The notes beneath the pieces are model-generated. The model worked only from the letters and a program-made list of their open reading frames with translations, ran no database searches and was not told the DNA's origin. Below, piece by piece: positions 17,509 to 25,536 of a stretch of 48,138 nucleotides of DNA. The DNA is from Polaromonas sp. AET17H-212 (lineage in GTDB: Bacteria > Pseudomonadota > Gammaproteobacteria > Burkholderiales > Burkholderiaceae_C): the NCBI RefSeq assembly GCF_002379085.1, contig NZ_NBZW01000031.1, positions 1 through 48,138 of the forward strand, in the 5' to 3' direction. Both the position numbers and the translations under genes were made by a program. The first letter of the stretch is position 1; each line of letters opens with the position of its first letter.

Positions 17509-18459
17509 TCACGTTCTACGCATAGTCACCGGAATACGCAACATATAGGCATTTGCCAAAAAGCCACTTGCCACCAATCCCTGTGGCAGGCCATCCGGTA
17601 ATTTCTCATCTCTAAATAAATGGCCCAATGCCCTGTCCTGTTCGCGCCAACTGAAGCTAAGCACTTGGCGGGCGAGCCTCCAAAATGCAGCGTCTGATGC
17701 AGGCCGCGATTTATCTGACTTGCGGAATGCCGTGTATTCACGCTGCAGGCAGGTTACGAGACGGTCAACATCGACGTTGTCATAGAAAGCGCTGAGGTCG
17801 AGTTTGACGATGTAGACCAACTCATCGTCAGCCTTCTGGGTATGAACGACCCGCGCCATAGCGTTCGGGCGAACGACAAACTGTTGATAATCTTGAAAAT
17901 ATCGGCTATAGGTATTCGAGTTTCCCCATGAAAATCTCGCTCGATTCCCTTCGCTGGACCAGTTGCAGTAAAGGCGATTGCCATAGCTGTAAACGCCATT
18001 AACTACGGCCTGCTCTGGAGTTTCCGCCGGGTTACCCTGCGCAGTTTCAATGCAATCGGCCAAACACAACATCAATGCCGTTGCGACCGTTTGTTCACGG
18101 ATACCCAGGTGAGCGAGTGGCCGCAGAACCGAACCTGCAGAACCCACCTTCGGCCCCCACCCTCCAGGCAGTGATTCACTGAACACCCAGGGAGCGTTTT
18201 TGGGTGCAGGCACTACACATGATGGCTTGGGTTGATAGTCCCCCTGAAGTAACGCTGCTGCCCATTCACCAAGCTTGTTGTCAAGATCCACGGCTGAGCA
18301 ATCCAGTTCAAGCGTGTCCGCGTACCAGTTATGACGTCGAATATAGGTATGAGATTTCTTCCATGCTTGGGCCAAAACAACGATATCGTGAAGGTACTCA
18401 GCCCGTGGCGCAAGGTTGAGGTACTTCTCCCTGACGATGCTCATGAAAAGACTGCCCAA
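17509..18459 (-). pseudogene. RT-nitrilase, N-terminal part (RT motifs up to LPQG), cut off by RIT element
   Basis: Starts are TTG 18459 or ATG 18444 (MSIVREKYLNLAP), 4 or 19 nt after the upstream ATPase stop. Motif A is VKLDLSAFYDNVD, with the metal aspartate near residue 221. Motif B is LPQG at 291-294, followed by LVASGFLANAYML. The last 9 residues (RIPVTMRRT) come from the RIT element. Motif C is on the other side of the insertion, so this fragment cannot be an active polymerase by itself. Earlier segments (LRPLAHLGIREQTVATAL) fit the N-terminal RT region. There is no maturase or retron-type msr/msd nearby. Confidence 0.85.
17539..17546. repeat. Target site duplication, right copy (caacatat)
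   Basis: Exact match to 13998-14005. Retaining one copy gives the codons aat gcc tat atg ttg gat ttc gat, that is N-A-Y-M-L-D-F-D, across the repaired RT gene. Confidence 0.85.
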
Positions 18460-18463
18460 TTTT

Positions 18464-20461
18464 TCATATCTGGCCCTGAGTGTTCATGCCCGGCAAGCTT
18501 GTCTCCAACGCTCGCTTAAACAGCAAATGTTCCTCGCTCCCAGGCAGCAATTCGAGCACCACATGCCTCGCACCACGCAGTTCAACAGGTGGTGCCGATG
18601 TCGTTGTAACGATGTACTGGAATGGAACGTTGCCGCCGTTGGCTAATTGCTCGTCTGCCTCCGAAGCCATCATCAAGAAATTCCGGTACAGCACCGCACT
18701 CATGTCCGCCTCACGTGGACAATCATGAACAAGAAATCCAGGATGGATGCTACCGGTCGAGGTGGCCGCATCCAGAAGGCAAGTCACATCACCCAGCAAA
18801 ACCTCCAACACTTGGTACGCCTCTCCACCAACCGATAGATCAAATGGCCGGCTGTCTGAATCTGCAACGAAGCGACCATGTCCCGTTTCACCCAACAGCC
18901 GCTCTGCCAGACATCTCGTTAACGACCTCAACGATTCTTCCCGCAGCGACAATTGCTGCCTACGCTGCACCAGTGCAGCCTTCTGACTATCAAGCTGACC
19001 CAAGAACAGCTTCTGCTTGTCTTTCACACGCTTCAGTTCGGGGGAATCTGCGCCCTGCTGCCTTTGCGCGAAAAGTGGCAGGAAATCAGCCCACTGGGTT
19101 TTAAGTTGCTCACGGCCCGTCGCACTTGTCGCGCTTCTCATTTGAATTCGCCGGACAGCAGCGCGCTGTTCATTGACGATTCGCTCCTGTTGCTCCTTTG
19201 CCCTCTGCACCGATTCACAGGAAGTGGTGTCAGCTTTCAAATCGACCAAGAGTCGCGGCGCTGCTGCTTTTGCGGCCTTAGTGTCCATATGCCAGGGTAG
19301 GTTTGGGGCAGCGCGCCGAAGTTTGATGTGGTTGCAGTCCGAAAAGTCAACCAGCCCATGCGTGCAATACCCAGCAAGGCGGTCGAGCTCCGCAATCGCC
19401 GTTGTTAGCCGGGTGTACTCCGCCTCGTTGGCATCAACCAACGCCCGCGTTTGCTGCTTTTCCAAGTCAAGCATTGTGAACTTGGCTTGTAACTCAGCAA
19501 GCTTCACCAAATTCGGGGCCATTGCATTTTCAGCGGCCGCTGCTTCCCCGTCCCATTTCTTTTCAGCCTCTTCGGCGCGGGCCAAAACGTCCTTAACCCT
19601 GGACTCCAGCGAACTCTCAACAGTCGTCTCGTGAACCGGCTCGTCGTCACTAGACCCGACCCGCGCTCTCAGTTGCCGCTCAAGTCGGGCCAGTTCAAAA
19701 ACCGGCTCCCGCTCAAGGTCAGGGATCTGGGCCTCAATTTTGCTCAGTTCCGCTTGGGTCGATTCCACGGTACGCATCAGCTTGTCAGCCTCAGCATCCA
19801 GAAGGCCCAACACCAAATTAACGAACAACGGTGGATCCTTACGTGAGCGACGAAAGCCTAAACCATCACCCTCGCGCCAGTGAAAGAAGCCGTCAAACCG
19901 CGTCTTCTGATCACGTACACACCAGGCAAGCAAATGCTGCCATTCCAATTCTTGATTTGTACCTGGCAGCGTTTGAGCAGCAAGTGTGCCAATGAAGGCC
20001 GTACGAAATGACGAAAGGTAAGTTTGAAAATCCCCCTCTATCTGGGCGTCAAACAAGTCCTCAAGTTGGGCGCCAATTTTAGCAAAGGAATGGCTGTAAG
20101 CACCATAGGGGCGGTACACCAACCAGGCCACGCCATCGATATTGACCTTGGCAGCCACGCCACCCTTAGGAAAATTCGCCGCTGCCTTCTCACGCAAGGT
20201 AGTGACTGCCGTAGCATCGTCACCCAACAGATACCGTAACAGCAAGCAAAACGAAGTCTTACCAACACCATGCCCGGCGCTGGCCAGGCCGGAACCCTCA
20301 TCCGAATCCGGCTCCCGCGCCCAAACGATGTTGACACCCGGCTGCAGATTCACTGTCCGGGTGATTTCCAGCGGCTCGCGCGATGCAAGCAGCCAGACTC
20401 GCTCCACCCAGAGGCGAGGAAGGGCACGAATTGCTGGATAAGCTTGCAGCCAGGTTGCCAT
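18464..20461 (-). CDS. SMC/Rad50-like P-loop ATPase with coiled coil (665 aa)
   Basis: ATG 20461 (MATWLQAYPAIRALP) follows AAGGA with 6-nt spacing and lies 9 nt after the methyltransferase stop. Walker A is GHGVGKTS at residues 63-70. Residues ~230-520 are rich in E, K, Q, A and L with heptad-like spacing, including two predicted helical arms around a histidine/cysteine segment (AGYCTHGLVDFSDCNH). A Walker B-like FLVHDCPREAD is near residue 580, followed by VTTTSAPP. This is the pattern of ABC-type ATPases of the RecF/SMC class, similar to DUF2326-type defence ATPases. In defence systems such ATPases often gate a nuclease; here the partner could be the HNH protein or the RT. Confidence 0.75.
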   Translation of the reverse strand: MATWLQAYPAIRALPRLWVERVWLLASREPLEITRTVNLQPGVNIVWAREPDSDEGSGLASAGHGVGKTSFCLLLRYLLGDDATAVTTLREKAAANFPKGGVAAKVNIDGVAWLVYRPYGAYSHSFAKIGAQLEDLFDAQIEGDFQTYLSSFRTAFIGTLAAQTLPGTNQELEWQHLLAWCVRDQKTRFDGFFHWREGDGLGFRRSRKDPPLFVNLVLGLLDAEADKLMRTVESTQAELSKIEAQIPDLEREPVFELARLERQLRARVGSSDDEPVHETTVESSLESRVKDVLARAEEAEKKWDGEAAAAENAMAPNLVKLAELQAKFTMLDLEKQQTRALVDANEAEYTRLTTAIAELDRLAGYCTHGLVDFSDCNHIKLRRAAPNLPWHMDTKAAKAAAPRLLVDLKADTTSCESVQRAKEQQERIVNEQRAAVRRIQMRSATSATGREQLKTQWADFLPLFAQRQQGADSPELKRVKDKQKLFLGQLDSQKAALVQRRQQLSLREESLRSLTRCLAERLLGETGHGRFVADSDSRPFDLSVGGEAYQVLEVLLGDVTCLLDAATSTGSIHPGFLVHDCPREADMSAVLYRNFLMMASEADEQLANGGNVPFQYIVTTTSAPPVELRGARHVVLELLPGSEEHLLFKRALETSLPGMNTQGQI

Positions 20462-20470
20462 ACTGTGTCC

Positions 20471-23400
20471 TTAACGATTGCCCTGTACCAGACGATCCTG
20501 CTCTGTGTCACCACCCAATTCGCTACGCGCGGATGCCCGGCGACCTTCAAGCAGCAGCATCAGTTGTGCAAGTTCGACATGCTCGGGGCGGCTGATCACG
20601 TCCGCAGGCAGTGCGCCAGCACCCGCAGAATAGAGGTTTGTGTCACCTGCCCTGCGTTTGGTCATTGCGCCGCTTGCCTCAAGACGTTGAACAATGGGCG
20701 GGATTGAGGTTAGAGCAGAGTCCAAGCTCAGTGCGGCCACGGTAGTGGCAAGAACGTCCAATCGAGCCGCCTCAGCAGCTTCAAGGTAAGTGGCGGCCGT
20801 GCGCGAATGCACGATGGCTGCTTGAATGTCCACGACGGAGATGCCCGCGGCACTTTGCTGAATGATGGCGGCAATCAGGCCCGCCAAATCGGCATCACTC
20901 TTGTTGCTAATTACTCCGTGCTCGGAGTAACCCGGCAGCGAAACCGCATCGGCCGCCCAACTGTCCCACGCTTCCAGAACCAGCCGGCGTGTGCGGTATT
21001 CACCGAACGCTCTCTCTTCCTTACTTTTGAGTCCACGGAAGGTTTCGCTGGGGTAATCGAGGCCGAGGAGCGCGCCGCCGGGGCCGAAGGGGGCGTCGGC
21101 GGGGTCGAGGATGTAGCGGAGTTCGTCGCGGGTCAGGCCGTAGAGGTTGGCGTAGTAGGTGTCCAGTTCGCTGCGCAATTGGGCGCGGCGCTCGGGATGC
21201 CAGCCGAAAGGCGTGGTGCGTTTCTCCAACGGGCGCGGGTCGTAGGCTGCCAGGTCGTCAGACCAGGCTTGCATATCGTTGGCGGTGTGGGTGAGTTCCA
21301 GCACACGAGGAACGATGAATTCGAGGTCGACGGCGGTGTAGCGGTCAGGTGGGATAACTGGGAACTGCTTGAGGTAGCCGTAAGTCAAGTGAGTGCCACC
21401 GACCTTTTGGCGCGCAATGTAATCGAAAATCAAACTACTCCAATTGCCCAACATTGCAGCCTGCAGGTGGGGCGGCTGCGTTGAGTAAAGAAGTGGCATG
21501 GTATGCCCAACCCCCACCCTCGGCACCACCGACGCAATCACCGTGCGCTCGTCAGTCGCACGACAGATGTCCCTCCATCCCATCAACCACCTGGGACTAC
21601 GCCGGTCCATCCAAGCGTCCATAAAATCTAAGCCAAAAGTGCCTCTGGTCCATGTACTACTTGCGTGAGCAGCTATTGAAACAGTAGCGCTGCCAGCAAC
21701 ATTTGTCGTTGGCGGCTTTTGCAAGACCTCCAATTCAGCCAGTTCTGCATCGCTCAAGCCCACGTCTGCATCTTGCAGCGCCCATTTGGTGAAAGCGGGC
21801 AGTGCCTTTTTGCCGCTGGTGTTGTCTTGCTTGAGGGCCATGGCCAAGGTCGGGTGCTGGTTGGCGAGCACTGCTTCGGCTGTCTGGGTGGCCTTCCAGG
21901 CCACGGCGGTTGACCAGCCGGGTTTGTCGGTGGCGCTTGCCTGCGTGGGCTGGCCGGCGCTATGGCGAAAGATTTCACCCGCTACCCAGCCCGCCAGGGC
22001 CAAGGTCAGCTTGGATGAGCTTTCTTTGCTTGCTTCTAGAAAAACAGGGTCGAGTGAGGTGTTGGATGTAGCATCTGGGGCCAGAGCTGTTTCATGCCAC
22101 ACCAGCCAGGCGCTGGCCACACGGCTGGGCACGCGGGCGATGCGCGCCAGCACTTGGGCCTGGTCCACCCAGTAGCGCGGGCGCACGGTGCAGCTGGGGT
22201 CGGCCCTTTGGGCATCGGTCAGGTCGGCGGTGTCCAAGCCATTGAGTTTGTCCGGCGCATCGACGTAGGTGGCCCAGCGGTGGTCAAACTGGTGAATCAT
22301 CTTGGCTTCGTACAGCGGCAAGCGTGGCGGTTCACCGCTGGCGGCGGGGGTGTCACGGAACAATCCACTGTCAGCCGACATATGAAACATCGCTGAGAAA
22401 CGGATGCCCCATGGGTTCACATCAAGTTCGCCCTCACCTTTCCCTTCCGCGATCAGGACCGGTGCGGCGCGGTAGAGCTTCTTGGTCAGCGCGGCGTCCC
22501 ACTGGCTTCTGAAAATGGGGCAGGTGCCAGTATTGGGATTGATGAGACGAAATTCCTCAGGGGTGAGTGTGAAGCGGCGCTGCGGCTCTATCAAGTGACT
22601 AACTTGCGTGGCAAAGCAAACAAATTCGGCAGCGAGTGCGCTGCCCAGCGTGATGAGAGAAAACTTGAAACTACGGTGGACTGACGGGAAAATGCCGCTG
22701 CTGTTCTCAAAGTCATACAGGCTGACCAGACGACCGCGCTGGGAGATGTCGCCAAAAAAGGCCTTGGTGGAGTCGTCGGTGGCAATGCCGGTGGGAACGA
22801 TGAAACCGGCGCGGCCCGCAGGGGCAATCAACTGATATACCGACTCGGCAAACAGGGCGTAGGTATTGACGTCTCCCACGCCGGTCAAGGGAAAACGACC
22901 GCTGTCATGCGCGTACAAACTTGCCGCCTCGGCACCGCGACGGGCCATGATGAATTCTTCATGCAGGCGCATCTCAGCCCGGCTGGGCGGGTGCAGGCCT
23001 TCGGCGGCTTCCACATCCGGGTAAAGCGTGTGCAGCAGCAGGCCTTGGCGCAGCAATTCAATGCGTTTGCCGCGCTCAGACTTGTTTTTGGCCATGGCCA
23101 CCAGCGGACTGCGGTTAGCAAAGAACTCCTCTTCTTGCAGCTTGATGCGCTCCCACGGCGGGTTGGCCAGCATGACAGAGAACCCGCCCTTGGCAGCCAC
23201 TTGCGGAAAGGCCAGCCACCAGTGGAATACGCTGTGGGTGCGGCACAAATGGTCTGCTGCGCTGTCAATGTCAGCATTCACGGCACCAGCACCGTTTACC
23301 AGTTCCCACAGGTATCCTGAGAGCGGGATTGACTTGATATTGCCAGGCACTTTGGGTGCCAGAAAGGCAGCGACATAGGTGTCAGCCAAGCGCGCCAGCG

Positions 23401-25534
23401 TGCTGTGTCGCGCGGTAGTTGCGGACTGCGCCCATGCGCTACGCTTGGCTGCAATGCTCTCCAAGCTGTCGTCGGGCAAGTGTTCCACAGCATCCGCTTG
23501 TGCGGCGAGCGGGCTCGCCTGGAACATGTCCCCTGCGGCAACCTCTTTCCAGCTCTTGAGATCAGCCTTGTTCTGCTTTTTAAGAGCAGCAGCGGTCGCC
23601 TTATCGTCCCCACTGAGTACGGCGTAAGCCGCGTCGGGAATACCATTGTTCAGAATTTTGGGGTCCAGCACGCCCAACAGCGCGTCGCCCACTTGCAGGT
23701 GGTGGTCCAAAAATGTAAGCGGCATATCCGGGGTATAGGCCTCCAGCCACAGTGCAGTTTTGGCCAGTGCAATGGCCATGGGGTTTTTGTCCACGCCGTA
23801 AATGCAGTGGCTGACCACGTCGCGCAGGGCGTGACGGTAGTCGGCCGGGGTTGGGGCGCCGTCTGGCGCGCGCAGTTTGGCCACTTCGTCTGCCAGGCGG
23901 CGCGCGGCGGCCAGTAAAAAGTGGCCACTGCCGCATGCAAGGTCGCAGACTGTGAGCTGTAGCAAGGCCTCTACCGGCTGTTGCGGATTGGCTTTGACGG
24001 TGTCTGCAATGACCGGCTCCAGCGCAGACTTGATAAGTTCTTGCACCGGGCCGTCAGGGGTGTAGTAGCTGCCGGTGAGCTTGCGGGTGTTGCCCTGGGT
24101 GGAGGCATCGATGTCGTCATCGCCGACAAAGGCGAGTTTGGCAGCGTGCGGCTGGCTCAGGCTTTGAATGTCGGGCACCAGCTCCAGCAGGCTTTCATAA
24201 ACACTACCCAGTTCTTCCGGCCCCATGTCGCGGTAATTGACGCGGGTCAGACCGGTAGTTTGGCGGAAGTAACCCAGCTGAAAAATGGCTTTAAGCAACC
24301 AACGGTTTTCAATGTGGGCATGAGCCAGATTCGGACATTGATCAGCGGCGTACAGGCCGCCGAGCGCTGGAAGACCCAGCGAGCTCTGTCCCTGCGCCAA
24401 ACCGTCAAAGGTGATGCTGAGGGCCTGCCAAAGATCGCTGTGGGTATCAAAGCTGCTGCGTCGCACAGCACGGTCTCGAAGCCAGGTGATGGAGTAGCCA
24501 GCCCGATAGCGCCGTTGTGCTTCTTTGGTTGAACCCGGCGTGAAGATGAGTGACTGACCGGTGGACGCGTCAGTGCGGTCTTCCACCGTGGCCAAGAAGA
24601 TGAGGCGATAAACCAGCCGCAGCAGCTCTTCAAAGAAAGCTTGCTTGCTCAGGCCCTGAAATTGCTCCTGATTTTGTAGCTGCTCACGCAGGTGGGTATT
24701 GGACGGGTGGCTTAAAAATCCCGTTCCTAGGGCGCGCAAGGCATCTGCCACTTGGTAGCGCAGGTTGCTTCGGATGGTGACACCCGCCTCTTGGCCGGCA
24801 GCACGCCAGCGCTCCCAAGGACAGTCGGTGGACTCGGCCTCGGGGATTCCAAAGCGGCTGGCATGCGCAAGCAACCAGAAGGCGGTGAAGTCGGCGTACA
24901 GATCTTCTGAGAACAACGCCTCCAAGTCCACTTCGACATAGGCCGGACGGGTCAGGCTGGGGTTGTCATGCAGGATGCGCAGGGTCAACCCGTTGCTGGT
25001 GATGGCCCACAGCGACTGGTCAGATGCGTTGAGCGCCTCTTGTACCAGCATGAAGGGTGAGCGGCGGCGGGTTTTTCCAGTGTCTGGGTTGAGTTCGCCA
25101 AAACGCTCTGCGGGTGCGTCCAGCAGCTGGGTGTGGCCAGCCAATACGATGGGTAAGCGACCTTCTCTGGCGGCATAGCCAATGTTGTAGGTATGGCCGG
25201 AGGCTTCTACCGTCGCACCAGCAACCAAATCAGTGAAACCCAGAACGTCGCGCAGCAGGGGAACGAGAAAATTACGCACAGTGGCTTGGTATGCATCCAA
25301 GTCATTACGTTGACGCAGGGTCTGAAAGTCAGACCAAAGGCTTTGGCCAATTTTCCAGAACCGCGCGACTTCATCGCGCAGCTTGAGTCCCTTGGGGATG
25401 CGGTAGTGGCCATCGGTCTGCTCGGTCTTATCGGGCGTTTGCAGTGTGGTGAGGCGTGCCAATTCGTCGGCAGGAATCAGACCGCCTTCAATACGAATGG
25501 CTTGATAAATGAGTTGCGTGGTGTTGCGTGCCAT
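20471..25534 (-). CDS. Large N6-adenine DNA methyltransferase, PglX/DrmMI-like (1687 aa)
   Basis: ATG 25534 (MARNTTQLIYQAIRI) has GGGAG upstream and lies 2 nt after the helicase stop; TTG 25540 is an alternative. The N-terminal ~480 residues resemble the non-catalytic part of Eco57I/PglX-type enzymes. Motif I is DLACGSGHF near residues 533-541, preceded by TGSYYTPDGPVQELI. YGVDKNPMAIALAKTALW is near 581-598, and the amino-methylating motif IV NPPW is near 793-796. The C-terminal half holds a target-recognition region (LTYGYLKQFPVIPPDRY) and the family signature LDTYYANLYGLTRDELRYIL. It modifies adenines, presumably to mark self DNA. In DISARM class 1 this role belongs to DrmMI, which travels with a DrmD helicase, as here. 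Confidence 0.88.
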   Translation of the reverse strand: MARNTTQLIYQAIRIEGGLIPADELARLTTLQTPDKTEQTDGHYRIPKGLKLRDEVARFWKIGQSLWSDFQTLRQRNDLDAYQATVRNFLVPLLRDVLGFTDLVAGATVEASGHTYNIGYAAREGRLPIVLAGHTQLLDAPAERFGELNPDTGKTRRRSPFMLVQEALNASDQSLWAITSNGLTLRILHDNPSLTRPAYVEVDLEALFSEDLYADFTAFWLLAHASRFGIPEAESTDCPWERWRAAGQEAGVTIRSNLRYQVADALRALGTGFLSHPSNTHLREQLQNQEQFQGLSKQAFFEELLRLVYRLIFLATVEDRTDASTGQSLIFTPGSTKEAQRRYRAGYSITWLRDRAVRRSSFDTHSDLWQALSITFDGLAQGQSSLGLPALGGLYAADQCPNLAHAHIENRWLLKAIFQLGYFRQTTGLTRVNYRDMGPEELGSVYESLLELVPDIQSLSQPHAAKLAFVGDDDIDASTQGNTRKLTGSYYTPDGPVQELIKSALEPVIADTVKANPQQPVEALLQLTVCDLACGSGHFLLAAARRLADEVAKLRAPDGAPTPADYRHALRDVVSHCIYGVDKNPMAIALAKTALWLEAYTPDMPLTFLDHHLQVGDALLGVLDPKILNNGIPDAAYAVLSGDDKATAAALKKQNKADLKSWKEVAAGDMFQASPLAAQADAVEHLPDDSLESIAAKRSAWAQSATTARHSTLARLADTYVAAFLAPKVPGNIKSIPLSGYLWELVNGAGAVNADIDSAADHLCRTHSVFHWWLAFPQVAAKGGFSVMLANPPWERIKLQEEEFFANRSPLVAMAKNKSERGKRIELLRQGLLLHTLYPDVEAAEGLHPPSRAEMRLHEEFIMARRGAEAASLYAHDSGRFPLTGVGDVNTYALFAESVYQLIAPAGRAGFIVPTGIATDDSTKAFFGDISQRGRLVSLYDFENSSGIFPSVHRSFKFSLITLGSALAAEFVCFATQVSHLIEPQRRFTLTPEEFRLINPNTGTCPIFRSQWDAALTKKLYRAAPVLIAEGKGEGELDVNPWGIRFSAMFHMSADSGLFRDTPAASGEPPRLPLYEAKMIHQFDHRWATYVDAPDKLNGLDTADLTDAQRADPSCTVRPRYWVDQAQVLARIARVPSRVASAWLVWHETALAPDATSNTSLDPVFLEASKESSSKLTLALAGWVAGEIFRHSAGQPTQASATDKPGWSTAVAWKATQTAEAVLANQHPTLAMALKQDNTSGKKALPAFTKWALQDADVGLSDAELAELEVLQKPPTTNVAGSATVSIAAHASSTWTRGTFGLDFMDAWMDRRSPRWLMGWRDICRATDERTVIASVVPRVGVGHTMPLLYSTQPPHLQAAMLGNWSSLIFDYIARQKVGGTHLTYGYLKQFPVIPPDRYTAVDLEFIVPRVLELTHTANDMQAWSDDLAAYDPRPLEKRTTPFGWHPERRAQLRSELDTYYANLYGLTRDELRYILDPADAPFGPGGALLGLDYPSETFRGLKSKEERAFGEYRTRRLVLEAWDSWAADAVSLPGYSEHGVISNKSDADLAGLIAAIIQQSAAGISVVDIQAAIVHSRTAATYLEAAEAARLDVLATTVAALSLDSALTSIPPIVQRLEASGAMTKRRAGDTNLYSAGAGALPADVISRPEHVELAQLMLLLEGRRASARSELGGDTEQDRLVQGNR

Positions 25535-25536
25535 GG

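Larger units (their letters stand above)
14006..17538 (+). mobile_element. RIT (recombinase-in-trio) element inserted in the RT gene
   Basis: About 3.53 kb bounded by the 8-bp duplication caacatat. It carries three consecutive, overlapping tyrosine recombinase genes, the hallmark of RIT elements. The ends share GTATTCCGGT in inverted orientation (14008-14017; complement at 17528-17537). A second, better 16-bp inverted match, ATTCCGGTGACTATGC, is at 14053-14068 and 17520-17535. The left end has three direct ATTCCGG motifs (14010, 14033, 14053). Removing 14006-17538 with one duplication restores the host reading frame exactly, which fixes the boundaries. Confidence 0.9.

Noticed and set aside
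14053..17535. RIT element ends placed at the 16-bp inverted repeats
   Set aside because: These limits leave no target duplication and do not restore the RT frame; the 13998/17539 duplication does both.
11079..18459. Group II intron maturase or retron RT
   Set aside because: No intron domains, maturase X/En regions or msr/msd-like RNA are visible; the nitrilase fusion points to a UG/DRT-type RT.
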